From positions 502,978,594 through 503,042,593 of the forward strand of contig NC_064619.1 in assembly GCF_023898315.1 (NCBI RefSeq): 64,000 nucleotides of DNA, given 5' to 3'. Source of the DNA: Schistocerca nitens (lineage: Eukaryota; Arthropoda; Insecta; Orthoptera; Acrididae). Below are positions 21,762 through 35,000 of this stretch, in pieces (the first letter of the stretch is position 1; the number at the start of each line of letters is the position of its first letter). A program made the position numbers and the translations under genes. The notes beneath the pieces were generated by a model, which was not told the origin of the DNA, ran no database searches, and was given only the letters and a program-made list of their open reading frames with translations.

Positions 21762-24166
21762 TCATTTCGAACGTTTATCAGGGTTTGGTGGTCTTACCTC
21801 CACCTCTTCTATCTGTTTTCTCTTTTCTTGTTCAGCTTGTTGATAGTGGTTTCTTTGTTGATAATTTGTCGGTCTATTGGTTCTCCAGTACCCGTTCCGG
21901 TTGTCGTTATTCCCTCTGTAATAGTTGTTGCCGTTCCTGGGTGAATTATAGTTATTGCCATATTCTCTTCTAAATCCATAACCGGTTCTTTGTTGAAATC
22001 TATTGTCGTTTCTTGGTGATAAGTTATCACATGGTTCGTAATTATTGTTTCTTCGTACTGTATGTTGTGGATTCCACTGCTTTTTGCTTTCGTTTTCACG
22101 TGCGCTTCGTCTTTTTCTTGCGTCATCTTCCGAAAATATGAACTCTAGTTCCCTTAGAATACCTTTAAATGCTTCGACGTCATTGCCTCCGCGACCTACT
22201 AATGATTGCTGGTATTTCAATGGTAGCTTCATCGCGCAGAATTTAATCAACTCTCCGTTACTGTATGGTACATCTAAGCATTGATTTTTCTTTGCCATTA
22301 ATTCGAAAAATTTCACTGGACTCTTCTCTCCTGAATTTTCAAAATATGGGTTCTGTAATAATTCGTACTTCACTCTGTTCTGTGCTTCGCTGGACCAATA
22401 TCGTGAGAGAAACTTCTCTCTGAAATCTTCGTACGATCGGCATGTCGCTGCAACATTTTGCATAGTTTCTGCGACTGATCCTGACGTGTGTGCACATATA
22501 AAGTCTAATTTGTGTGCTTTCGTCCAGTGTTCTGGTAATCCTACTCGGAACTGATCGATAAAAGTTCGTGGATGTAATGATGAGTTTCCTTCTCGAAAAT
22601 GTTGAAATTTTCTGACTGTGAAGAAATGATCGTTGTCGTACTTCGTCATAGTTCCATATGAAATTCGCGATTCTTCGCCACTTTTGTTTCTGATCATTTC
22701 TCCCATCGTTCTTTCCGATTGTGGTAGATCCATTGGATATTGTCCACTGTTACTTTCGCCAACCCTTGCGTAGTATCGTTGGAGTGGTACGCAATAATTT
22801 TCTTCCATCGGTTGTGAACGTGTAGCTGAATGCATTGCACTATACTCTTCGCGACGTGGCTTTCCATTGTCAGGTATTGGTTCGGTATCTTGTCTGGCTA
22901 ACCTTGCTGCTTCATTGCACGATCCAAACTGTCTTGAAACATACATTTGTGATTCCGCATGCGTTTGTGATGACGTTTGTTCATCAAGAATTTCGAAACG
23001 TGTTTGTTGCTGTGCAGGCTGTCTGATTTCACGTATGTTACTTTCCGCCTGTGATTGGAATCGCAAATGCGTAATATCTTCGTTAATTGCTTGTTTTTCC
23101 GGTGCTGTTACAGATACGGATGTGGTTGCAGACTCTGTGCTTGTTCGATCCTGTTCACTACGCTCTTCAATGGTTTGCAACTACTCTGTTCGCAATTTCT
23201 GAAATTGGCGCTTCGTTTGCCCTTCTATTTTGACTATGCGGTTATCATATCTTTTCAACGCTGATTTTGTGATACGTTTGTGTATCACACTGTTTTCAAC
23301 AACTTCACGCGCTGTACCTGCTGCTTGTCTAGTAATTTCGTTTATCTGTTTTTCTAGTTTCTTGACTTCTCCCTGGGTGTTGTTACGTAATGTTTGATCT
23401 CGTCCTGAATGTCATTACGCAATGTTTGTACGTCCGCTTGTAACTTGTCAATGTCTATTCTCAATTGATTGTGACCTGTTATTAAGTTTCCTATCTCTTC
23501 TCGAGATTCTTTTGCCTCGTCTTCAATATGACTTAGGTGTAACTGAATTTTTTTGTTTTGTTCTTTAATCGCACGCATTTATCTCGTGGTTTCTGCATTC
23601 TGAATTTGAATTTGGTTCGCTATGTCTTTATTTTGGCTTGTCATGGTTTCCATAATTTGTTGTAATAATTCTGCCAGATTGGTGGGTCCCATTGCGTTTT
23701 CTTCCGAAGTCCTACGCTCTGTGTTTTCGCCCAATTGTTGGTTCGCAACCGATTGCATTGAACTGTGCTGTGACACGTTTCTGCTCGCATTCCTTGTACT
23801 CTGTGGGGAGGGAGCTCTGATTACTTGTACTATGGGTTCTACGTATTCAAGACGCAAGTTAGAATCCTCATCGACTGTCTGTCTACTTTCCTATTCCTCT
23901 GTCGTATGGTGACTTACGTTTTCTATGCCTTGACGTACATTATCCTCGTTATGGTGCGTTATATGTCCTATTTCTCGCGATACTGCATCGTCTGTTGTAC
24001 TGTCCTCTATTCTCTGTCCATTTTCATGCTGGGTCTGTACCTCAGTTTGGTCAAGGTCTCGATCTGCCATTGCTAATCTTTCCGAATCCCTTATTTTCTG
24101 TTTTAAAAGCAATTCACGCGCCCTACTTCGAATCAACATGCGCTCATACGATCTCACGCGTTTCAT
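21762..24166 (-). pseudogene. gag: gag (interrupted by stops and one frameshift)
   Basis: Pieces 24166-23891, 23857-23579 and 23578-23354 share a frame. The long piece 23180-21762 (472 codons) is in another, and its frame continues upstream to about 23350 with one stop. The N-terminal part is rich in Glu, Gln and Arg and looks coiled-coil prone. The capsid-like region contains FRVGLPEHWTKAHKLDFI and FREKFLSRYW. The C-terminus is rich in Asn, Arg, Tyr and Gly (nucleocapsid-like) but has no CCHC zinc knuckle. It would have formed the particle shell. Confidence 0.8.
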
Positions 24167-24497
24167 AAACTATTTGTTCACACGACTTGAAGCTTATTAT
24201 ACCCAAGACTGACAATCCATTCACTTACTTGTTGGGTCAGAACCAATTTGTCAACGACGTATCCACCACCTGTGCGCTTGCATTGAGGAGAAAACATAAT
24301 TCTAACAATGTTTACAATTCATAATTTAATTATGCTATGTCTCACTTTTTATTGAATACTTTCTTACTATCTATCGCTGCAGCTACTGTTTTCAACTATT
24401 TATGCCTTTCAAAAAAAAATTATTACGAAAATTTTTAACAGGATATTTTTCGGACCTAGTTAGGCATGTGGTCGACCTTCAATCATGGTATTTTACC

Positions 24498-24515
24498 ATC
24501 CTGGCAGGGTCGCCA
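24498..24515 (-). other. Primer-binding site
   Basis: Three bases inside the 5' LTR, the minus strand reads TGGCGACCCTGCCAGGAT. This begins with TGG as expected for pairing with a tRNA 3' CCA end. Which tRNA it matches was not determined. Confidence 0.7.
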
Positions 24516-24518
24516 TTT

Positions 24519-26147
24519 TCTAACATTCTGCATGGTATCTGTTTGTTCTATATCGTGTCTCCCTACCACTTTCGCGCAACGACGCTCTGAGCGTGTTTTT
24601 TAGGGAACTGACTAGTTTGAACCTGGGACCTGTTGCTGGTAAGGAGATGCCAGACCACACATGACATGTAGAGTTCAGAAGAGTTCAGTGAGACTAGCGA
24701 TGATATAACCAAATACTTAATGATTTCAGCGTCAGCTCCACTGCACTCCCTGTAAAAGAATCTTAATACTAACTAAATTTAGTGGAAGGGGTTCAAGGCT
24801 TTCCTATTTTTAGTTCGCTGGTAAAATAACGTCGAAAAAGCAGATAAGTTTACCATTGGAAATTTTATTCTACTCACAAAACATTGTTTTTAAATTGCAC
24901 TATTGATAGAAGGAAATGTTTTAATACAGGATGGTAAAAACCAACTGCGTTCAACAAAAATGTGAACGAATATTCCCTAAATGGGTTTCCAAGTTCTACA
25001 AAAGGATCGAAGGATGACCTATGCCATATCACATCTATAATCTAGGTTTAAATTAAGTTTCACAAAAGAGAAAACTATCAAAATGGTCTACAGTGACTCT
25101 CAATTATCTTTAATTACTTATCTAACTTGTCGTAAATTACAGTGGCTTATGTGGCTTCTCAATAACTATATAACAGAAAAATCATCGCGTTCCAGATTTT
25201 TACTTCAAGTGGCAAATGTGAACACCGTGAGCTTTAATTGACGATCGACACTAGTATTACGCAAAAAGGGGGTGTAACAGACTTCTGAAGTTCTGAGTGA
25301 AGCTGTATGCGCTGTTATACGGCATCGAGTGCGTTCATTACCTTGTCGATGTTCGTCAGGGGGCCGCGGACAGCACAGCTCCACTCACCTGCCGTCTCCC
25401 AGGCAAATTTCCCCTAACTTCTCCTTACTACAATTTACCGAAGTTTGTTTAAAAAAACTATCTGGCTGTGTTTTTATCTGACCAATCAGGGTCTCAATGT
25501 TAACCTTAAGCTCCGCCTACAAAAATTCTGTCTATACAATGTGAAACGTTATACTTTTCGTGGTGGGGCAATGTTTTTAAAGTTTGCAACGTAACAGAGA
25601 CGCGAAAAAGTCTCACGCTAAAACTTGCATTTGGTGTGGTCCTTTTAGTGTTATCGTAAGATCTATACTGTTCTTATGGAGGGCTCTATCTTTTAACATG
25701 GACCCGGGGGGATGGTCCTGACGTAACACAGACGCGAAAAGGTCTCACGCTAAAACTTGCGGCTGGGGTGGCCCTTTTAGTGTTATCGTAAGATCTATAC
25801 TGTTCTTCTGGAGGGCTCTGGCTTTTAACATGCGCTGGGGGTGGTCCTAGCGGTTAGCTGGCGCGTGGGTGTCCGTCCCTTATCGTAGGGCCTTCTAGCT
25901 TAACACGGTTCTGCTCACGGCTTCTGTTCTCTTTTCTCCCCCCGGAACTGCGTCTGTCTCACGGTGGGGAGGTATGACATGCATTTAGACATTCTTGTGT
26001 TAGTCTGTGGTATTCCATTTGCTCACTCGTTACTCGTATTACTTTGGTTAATATCACGATTTATTCGGAGCTATGTGACATACTACTGGGTTTGCTTATC
26101 AAGTCAGGGTTTTCATGGAAGGTGTTAGATTTGCCTGACACCTTACA
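24519..26147 (-). repeat. 5' LTR (1,629 bp)
   Basis: It shares both ends and most of its length with the 3' LTR but carries an additional segment of about 545 bp (about 25158-25705). Part of that segment is a second copy of a roughly 110-bp unit (see 25591-25832). As the 5' LTR it would hold the promoter; no core promoter motif is pointed out with confidence. Confidence 0.9.
25591..25832. repeat. Tandem ~110-bp repeat inside the 5' LTR
   Basis: A unit starting GTAACAGAGACGCGAAAA (25591-25700) recurs at 25723-25832. Both units contain TCTCACGCTAAAACTTGC and TTTTAGTGTTATCGTAAG. The 3' LTR has the unit only once (about 15283-15390). Confidence 0.85.
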
Positions 26148-26151
26148 GGAG

Positions 26152-28760
26152 CAACGAACTTTTGCAAATGCGTCTGCAACACTACCACACTACCACTAGT
26201 AAAACAGCAATGAAAACATATCTTTGTGAAGAAATTGAACAGAAATTAGAAACTGCCACCACAAACAATAAGACAAATATGAAAAATGCGTCTTTGTAAA
26301 ACTAATTGTACTATTAAAATACCTTCCAGCTGACATTTCATGGCACATTTCTTGGTGTTCTAAATGTAAGACGGTTCTGTTCAATGTACCTATATCCAAT
26401 GAGATCCATGATGTCTGGAAGAACACCACCTAGGCATCCTGTATCCTGTCGACCACCTTCGATGCCTTGGCCTGCGAGGCCGAGTTCGCATCCGCGGGTC
26501 CTGGCGTTCATCCGTAACCCACCCCAATGGCTGTCGAGCTCCATCTCGATGGCTCGACACAACTTCCACACACAACTGCTCTAATTTTAATGCCACCAAA
26601 CCTGTAAGTGTTTAATGATATTCGATTACTGGAGAAACACTAATACGGCACGATTTATAATGACAATGACAGTATCAATTAATTACAGGCAAAAAATATA
26701 CAAGTAGTCTATATAAACTGTCAAAAATTTTAAGCTTTAAAGTTTTGTAAATATTCTACAAATGACTGGTGATATTTTGACATGATAGTTTTTTAAAGTG
26801 TGTATGGCCTCTACACCTTAAGGCACAAAAAATCTGATGAAATCATGGTAATGTTTTCCTTTGGAATGATACCAGGGATGTAAAACAAAGAGTGAGCCCT
26901 GTCGGGCCATGCCTAGCTTATCCCTCGTGTTTCAATGGACAATGCCTGAGTGGATGGATTAACAAAATCGTTCGATACACGAACTAGAACGCAGAGTTCA
27001 ACGAAGCGGCAGAAAATATCACCAATAGTAACAAATTTCAAAACTTTAAGAATTGATTATAATACAATAAGTCGCAAGCAGTCAGTTAACTTGTGATTGA
27101 AATGGAATGAAAAGACGGAAAACCTGTATCCAGTGGTCATGATGATAAACTAATGTACGAGTCATATGAAAAATAATGTATCTAGTAATGAAAAACTCCT
27201 AACAGTTACCTACATGCATTCTAAGTAAACTGAATTTTTGTTGAATGTTGATCCGAATTGCAGGTGTGCGTGCAGAGCTCAAACTTCTATGGAGCTTTTG
27301 TGGCGTCACAGCCAGACTTAAAAGAATTTACCCTCGTATCAACGGTAATACTTATTAAGTGACAGCGTCTAATACACTTGAGTGAAATTATATTTAATTT
27401 GATTTTGTACAAGCATGTACGTAATGCAGTGATGCATGAACTTTGTAACTACTGCCGAGATAAAATATACACAAAGGTAATAATTTTAAAGTACTGTATG
27501 AAGCCAAGTACTGGTGTGGAGAAATCTCTTGCTTCTGCTCTACTGTTCTCTTAAGGTCCTGTTCACATTCTCCCACTTACGTTATTGTTTCTGTAATTAT
27601 TGCCGATATGAGATTTCTGTGGTGTATTAACTGTAATTGTCGCGAAAGCTGGTTCACCCTTAAAACATTAAAAAAAAATGTTTTATGCCTATATACTGCG
27701 TCGTTTAAATACCGTTTCAATGAAAAATGTATACAGATTCACGTGAGTAAAAGCGAAATATTATAATATGGAGCCTGTCATTTAGATCACGATTTCTTTA
27801 AATGTTTCAAATTTAACATTTACATTCGTTAGAACCTGCAGTCATGTTTATTTCACGAAGCCCGCTAATTTTCATGGATAATGTTTTCCGAGAGGAAATC
27901 GTTACTTTTTGTTCGCAGTCAAATAAAAAAACCGCAAAACAAATCGTTCTTCAAGCAAAGCGTGGGCTGTAGCTGCTTTCACAGTTCTTGAAAAGGAAAA
28001 TGATAGCATTATTAATCATTCTTGTCTGTCAAGCAAACTAAGTACGATAAAGGAAACAGAGAGAATTTCATTTTTCGCCCCAGTACTTCTTATAATGTTG
28101 GATACTTTGGATACTCTCAGTCGAGGAAGAACTTATTTCTGTATCTCCGATTGTTTAAGAAGCGTTAGTAAAGATGTCGTTGCTTTCAATTTACAAAAAA
28201 TCATATTTGTATACTGTTTCTTCAAAATTATGCGGTGCAAAGATGTAATTATTTTTTAATGTGGTATCAGTGGCCGGATAATATCTGGCTGATTCTTAGT
28301 TAAGGTTAATGCTAAAAACACTGAAAGTTCGACTATGGCTATGTAACGAAAATTCTTCATTAGCTGCAGTCAGGCGTAGAAGTAGTCTTCTAGTGATAAA
28401 GAAGGTTCATTTCAGAAACGTCAGAGGGCTTTTGCAATACTTGTTGCTTCCCAATTAACTCAGAAATGATAAATATCGCATGAATTCTTTGATTAACTTC
28501 TCTTTAAGAGACTGCGCAACAGTTACATTTTTCCAGTTAAATTTCTGGTACTTATATGGGCACATCTCCAAATACTGACGCTTAAAAATTTAGTATTCCG
28601 AAATAGAAACTACGTAAACTTATATATCTTACCCTTGTTTGATGTCACATTGATCGAAGCTGGCAACACACGATTGACCTGACAGAAGAAAAAAAACAGA
28701 GATAATGCTTTTGGAAGTGTTTTGTCAGAATAATAAGGACTTGATAATTATATTTCTAAA
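26152..28760. other. No recognised gene; one GC-richer patch
   Basis: AT-rich DNA between the LTR element and the Kazal gene. At 26384-26600 a GC-rich patch has overlapping open frames of 65-77 codons on both strands. It resembles no protein I know and could be a decayed exon or transposon piece. Nothing else was seen. Confidence 0.45.
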
Positions 28761-28823
28761 CGAGTTGTTTGGCAGAGCGTCCCAGCTTCGGAGAAAAGCT
28801 TCAGTCGTGCAGAAAGGGCATCG

Positions 28824-28830
28824 TATATAG
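28824..28830 (+). promoter_or_regulatory. Possible TATA box of the Kazal gene
   Basis: TATATAG lies about 170 bp upstream of the ATG of the first coding exon. A start site some 30 bp downstream (around 28855) would leave a 5' UTR of about 140 bp. There is no independent evidence of transcription start. Confidence 0.3.
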
Positions 28831-28997
28831 ATGTCAGGTTCAACGAGGATCACCGGTCACAGCGAAAGTTTATCGAACACAGATAATGCGTCTCTCTGAC
28901 GTCCATTATGTAAACATATTTGGTGATATGCAGCGCGGACCGCAGATCTGCGAGTGAACAGTAAAGTGACACTCACGATCCAGAGACAAACACCACG

Positions 28998-29025
28998 ATG
29001 TCTAAACTGCTGCTGCTCTTGCTCA
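28998..29025 (+). CDS. Kazal peptide coding exon 1 (signal peptide start)
   Basis: It encodes MSKLLLLLL plus the first base of a Ser codon. The donor CTCA|GTAAGT is a strong splice site. The start context is CACGATG. The exon has only 28 coding nt, so it is easily missed by ORF scans. Confidence 0.8.
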
Positions 29026-32000
29026 GTAAGTAATTTTCTACATTAACAGAATCTGTGAAGGTATTCTTCGCCTGCTAGCATCTAGTCAAAAGAGTGTGAC
29101 ATGTTTCGCATCTTGCGCATTTTAAGTAAATAATTCATATCCTTTCTCAGTGCACGATAATTTTCTCCTGAGAATGGAACCATCGGATTGTACAGTGTTC
29201 AGTTTTATTCAAATCTCAGAATTTTCATTAGATCTAGAAGAGCGTTGTTGTAATTTCTAAGAATTACAACTGGTCTATAATACAATACAGTACCCGGAAA
29301 ATTAATTACTGTAGGAATTAGAGTACGTATCGGCAGTCAGAACAGAATAACTTGGAACCAAGTAAAATAAATATTTTTCATATCTTCCTCTATATCTACA
29401 TAACTGATCTGCAGTTCACGTTTAAGTGCCTTGCAGAGGGTACTTCGAACCACTTGCAGACTATTTCTCTGACGTTCCACTCTCTAACATTACGTGGGGA
29501 AAATTAACACTTAAATCTTTCTATAAGAGCTCTGGTTTCTTATATTTTATTATTATGGTCATTTCTCATTATGTAGGTTGGTGACATTAAAACATTGTAA
29601 CATTCAGAGGAGAAGTCTGGTGATTGAAGTTTCGTGAACAGAACTCGCAACAACGAAATACATACTTGTTTTAATGATCTCCCTCCAAATTCTCTCCCCC
29701 ACACCGCTATAATACCAAACGAGCTACTTTTTTTTGGATTTTTTCCATGTCCTCCGTCAGTACTATCCGGTAGTGATGCTACACGGCACAGCAGTAATCT
29801 ATCAGAGGACGAACAAGCATAGTGTGGGTAGTCTCTTTGGTAGACTTGTTGCATTTTCTAACTGTCCTGCCAATAAATCGCAGTCTTTGGTTGGCTTTCC
29901 CCAGAACGTCATATATGTGATCGTTCGAATTTAAGTTTTTTGTAATCGTAATTCGTCGAATTGACAGCCATTAAAATTGTGTGACTTTTAGTGTAACAGA
30001 AATTTAAAATATTTCGTTATATTCTTCCATTACTTGCAAGAAAAATAACTTTCAAAATTTAAAAGATATTATTGATACAGGCACTCTTTTTGTTCACATT
30101 TTTTGCCTCCATACTATTTTGCATTCACTAGACTGGCTTGGAGACGCTAATAATCACGCTCTAGTACCCTAGTGCCCTCTGTAGTGCTGAAGAAGGGCTG
30201 TTTTAAATTGCAGCGCTTAGTGTAACACACGAGAGTTAGCACAGGAATCATGCAACGTGAATTAACACTGGTCAGTGACTATTTTAGTGGAAAGTCTGAA
30301 AGGACAGAATGACAAAGAACGATGGAAATATCAGCTAACAGACATATTCAAACTAATTTGTCGAAATAGAGACTAAAAAGTGGGCGGAGATGGAGGAAGA
30401 ATGGAAGATGTTGAGGTAGCAGTGAAATACCCATGTTCATAATGCTGAGTAACTTGGATTGTGTCTACTCTAAAAATTATTGATAGCTATTCTGCTACAT
30501 GAATTTTAACAAGAAATATCAAAAGTATACGATTTGAATATTTGAGCTTTGAATGTGTAGAACATAAAATTCATTGGGCGTAAACCCATTCATTAGACAT
30601 CCATATGTTCAGCATTGGTTGCTCCGCAATTCTCTTTTTCGCAAGGTCAGTATTTAGACACATTAGAATTTAAATACACGTAAAAGTCTAAACGTTGTCA
30701 CATTTCTTTCCCGTCCGAGATAATTCTTTACTTTCATTCTACTGATTTCTTCACGCCTTTTAATTGTATTTACATTCTGAAGGAGCCATTTCCTATTGAG
30801 TGCTACAAATGTATATATAAAGAAATGAAAGGACCCAATTTACGAAGGCAAAATTTTTGAAGCAGATTTGCTTGATTAACAGTTAACGTGAATGCAGAGG
30901 ACTTGCGCATAATTTGGTTTTCCTGCTCAGACTGGGAAAACTTATTTCCGCCTTCTTATCGCACAAATTAAATACGGTGCTGACGTGTAGTAATTAAGAA
31001 ATTTCTTTCTTCACACGTAAGCACTAACTTTTATTCTGTCATTGACAGATACATTTCCAGCTGCTCTGAAAGCGTGAAACTGGTGGCTGTCCACTTACTT
31101 CTGGAGTAAGAGCAGCATCTGTTACCACATGTTCATAGTGTCGATGTCAGTACACATGTTTATAACTGTTAGCCAGCTACCTAAAGAAATATATGACTCA
31201 GAGTTACCTATTAGTCAGTGAACGCCTTAATTCGACAGGCTTCCCGACGATATGTTGACATGTTGAATAAACAGCTCTTCTGTCGGTTATCCGCATTCTC
31301 CAACGATATTTCGGCAGTCCGACACGTCAACATGTCAGTGAACGTCTTGCTTTAAATCCTCTATTATATCCACGTATGTCTACTGTGTATGGAGACTGTG
31401 CCCGCAAAATCGTGTTAGTTTATGGGACCTAATCCTTAGATTGTGACCCATTAGGATGGCTGTATTCGAGATATACCGACATACTAAGCTAGAGCTGTCA
31501 TCTGAAGTCATCAGAGTGTCTCACGTGCATACGTGTGGTGTCGTACGGATGAAGTAATAGTGGTTATGCAATATACAGCAGCTTTTGTATTTTTCTGTAC
31601 AATTATTGAAAAGAATGAATGTTGAAGGGTGTTCTAGCACATAACCGCTCTTTCTAGGAGGAGGGAAGGCTGGAATTTAACGTTCTTTCTACGATGAGAT
31701 CATTAGTGAAGGAAACCAAGCTCTGTATGCATAAAGAAGGGGAATAAATCGATCGCCTCCTTTTCGGACAAACCAATCCGTCCATAAGCGACTTACGGAA
31801 TCTACAGGAAACCTAAAACAACAAATGCAGAATTGAGTATACAGTGAGAATCATTTTCACGCACTCGGGCGCCACAGCATGGTTCCTTGTATACCAACAA
31901 TACAAAAAATCTGCAATAAAATTTGATCCTGTGGATATTTTTGGTACAAAATGGACGTCAAACAAAGGCAACTTGAGCAACGACGTAGTCACGTGCATGA

Positions 32001-35000
32001 GAAGTATTTTCATGCAATAGTCTGCAGCTGCTGCCCAATTACCGGATGTCACCGCCATACTTGACGACAGTGACCATCCAGGACAGTGCAGAACCGTGAT
32101 TCACCGCTGAACGCCATAATAAGCAGTACGTATTTGCCGGTCACGGCACTACTCCAAACACAGCCGTTTGTGTTGTGGTGTTGACGACAGCCCAGTCATG
32201 GAACAGTATTTCCATATTACGTCTGCCAGTCTTCTCCAAACAGTTGGCGGGATGACGCAGAATATTGCACGTAGTCCGTTGCTGTTTATCGGCTGGAAGC
32301 GACAGGTGTGAAGGGGTAGCGGTGTGCTTGGCACACATTACGGCGATCCTCCCATGTGGTGGTCAGCCAGAACCTTGACGCGCGGGCCACCGTCACATCC
32401 AAATGCACCAAAAATCTGGATACAATTGCAACCAGCCAGCCAAATGGAGAACTATAGTGAGACCCCTTTCTGTCAGATGCTGAAAACACATGAGTGTGCG
32501 GCTTCTCCGTGTCCTTCACTGTCATCTCGGAAAGTCTGACTCTTTCCCCCCTCCACCCCCCTTACTACCCTACCAGGACTTGTAAGAACAGCAAATACGA
32601 ACAACACTAATGCAGAATGATATTTTCACTCTGCAGTGGAGTGTGAATTGATATGAAACTTCCTGACAGATTAAAACTGTGTGCTGGACCGAGACTCGAA
32701 CTCGGGACCTTTGCCTTCCGTGGGCAAGTGCTCTTACAACTGAGCTACCCAAGCACGAGTCACGAACCGTCCTCAAAGCTTCAATTCTGCCAGTACCCTG
32801 CCTCCTACCTTCCAAACTTCAAAGAGCACTTTTCCGCGAAAGGCAAAGGTCCCGAGTTCGAGTCTCGCTGCGGCACACATTTTTATTATGTCAGGAAGAT
32901 TCAACACTAATGCACTCTGGCGGTCGTTTTAGCAGTGACAGACAATTTCAAATACAGTCATTTACTTAGCAGCTCATAGTGTATGTGTGCGAAGTTACAT
33001 TGACATCCGACCCCGTGTTTGAGTGCTTCACTTTTTTTGTCAGGCGGGTTAGTAATATCTTAATTGAAGGTGGTGCAATTGGGTGACTAGATGATCAATA
33101 AATAAGTGCACTAGGAATACAACGGGATAGCGGGGCACAACAGGACTGGAGAGAGCTTCAACCTATTTTTCTGGCATGAAATTATATATATGAATAGAAA
33201 CAAAGGGCACGGCAGCCATTTGACTTGGAGTCCGACTTATAAGTGAACGGTTGTCGTTTACGTTTCCAGTTGTTTTCTTATAACTTTTGGTGAATCTCAG
33301 CACGAGGTAAGCCGTTAACTATTATACGCCCTTAAAATAGTATAATGTTAAAGTACATGCCATTCACTACACGCTAGTTATGTAATACTTTTAAATCGGC
33401 CATTTGTTACTCTAAATAAGACTTGTACACCTGTAGTGAGCTCTTGGGGTGGAACGGTACGCCAGGAATAAGATTATGTTGAGCTGTGGCCATCCATTTT
33501 TTGATGAATTTCGAGCTAAGTACATCATTTTTTCCCTAGCTTTTCCGGATGGTACGAACTTACATTACAAATGCTTTCAGACGGCGATGGGATATTAGAT
33601 AAAACTTAAATGGTACATTCAGCCACTTTATCATCTGAAATGGGAGTTATAACATCAACGTTAGAAATACACGTCAGTAAAACAAGGAATAATCCCAACT
33701 AAAAAGTTCAGATGGAAAATTTAAAAATGCGTTCACTGTGTAGCAAGGTCAGCTGTTAGCATACCTGAAGGAGTGGAGAGCAGACTCGGTGGTCCAACGA
33801 ATAAATACCTCATTGTCAGATCACCACCCTATTAACTAACAGAACAAAACGGCTTTACCACAAAGATTTGATAAAGAAATGGCTTCTGACTCGGGTTCTC
33901 CAGCCGACGTTTGTTTGATGATTTTTCTGACGTTTCGCCAGTACCAGCTGTCAGTTCACCACCAGAACCAGGAAAGAGTCATGATTAATACGCTTGTAAC
34001 GCGAGCAAGACGAATATGTGAGCCGCAAAACCTTAGACGCCAGATGCAACACCTGGAAAGCGTTCTGAGCAGCAATGGGCACTCCACCTGTTATGTAACA
34101 AGTGTAACAAGAGTCAAACACTCGGCGAAGTGACATATCGGAAAAAGAAACGTCGGTTAAGGCCTTTCTGTCACACATTCCCTGACTGACAGTGTATTGC
34201 ACAGACATAACGTGCAGACTATTTATAAATCGACGATGAAAATCAAAGAGTGACTCAGATCGGCAAAGGAGAAAAGGTTCAAATGGTTCAAATGGCTCTG
34301 AGCACTATGAGACTTAACATCTGAGGTCATCAGTCCCCTAGAACTTAGAACTACTTAAACCTAACATCACACACATCCATGCCCAATGCAGGATTCGAAC
34401 TTGCGGCCGTAGCGGTCGCGCGGTTCCAGACTGAAGAGCCTAGAACCGCTCGGTCACAGCGGCCGGCAGGAGAAAAGGGAACCATATCCAATGTTGGGAA
34501 TATACATCATACCATGCACATGCGGAATTATATTGGAATGATTGGACGATCAAACAACACTGGGATCACAGAACATAAGCGACATTGTAAGTTAGGGCAG
34601 GTGGAGAAATCGGCCGTGGTAGACTACGCGCAATGTGAGGTCGAACATGTAGTAAAATTCGCCCACACGTAAGTTCTGGGTGTAGAGATGAACTATCACA
34701 CCCACTTGATCAGAGAATCTATATAAATATACAAACATGAGAATAGCTTCAACAAGAAAGAAGAAACCCTCAAGGTGAACGAATTCTGGATTCCTGTGCT
34801 GCAGCGAACGACAGTTGCAGGTAGCAAGAGGAGAACCGCACCGGAAAAGCCCTTGGACATTGGCACCTCAGGTACATACAGGGTGTTACAAAAAGGTACG
34901 GCCAAACTTTCAGGAAACATTCCTCATACACAAATAAAGAAAAGATGTTATGTGGACACGTGTCCGGAAACGCTTAATTTCCATGTTAGAGCTCATTTTA

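Larger units (their letters stand above)
14632..26147 (-). mobile_element. Ty3/gypsy LTR retrotransposon, complete but inactive
   Basis: An 11.5-kb element on the minus strand. Order (5' to 3'): LTR 26147-24519, PBS, gag (24166-21762), pol with protease, RT, RNase H and integrase (21704-17915), a 2.2-kb tract with no recognised gene, PPT, LTR 15715-14632. The target duplication is GGAG (14628-14631 and 26148-26151). The termini on the minus strand are TGTAAGG...TTAGA, so the end is not the usual CA. The two LTRs differ in length (1,084 and 1,629 bp). All proteins are broken. Long LTRs recall the Osvaldo/Ulysses lineage, but that is only a suggestion. Confidence 0.88.
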
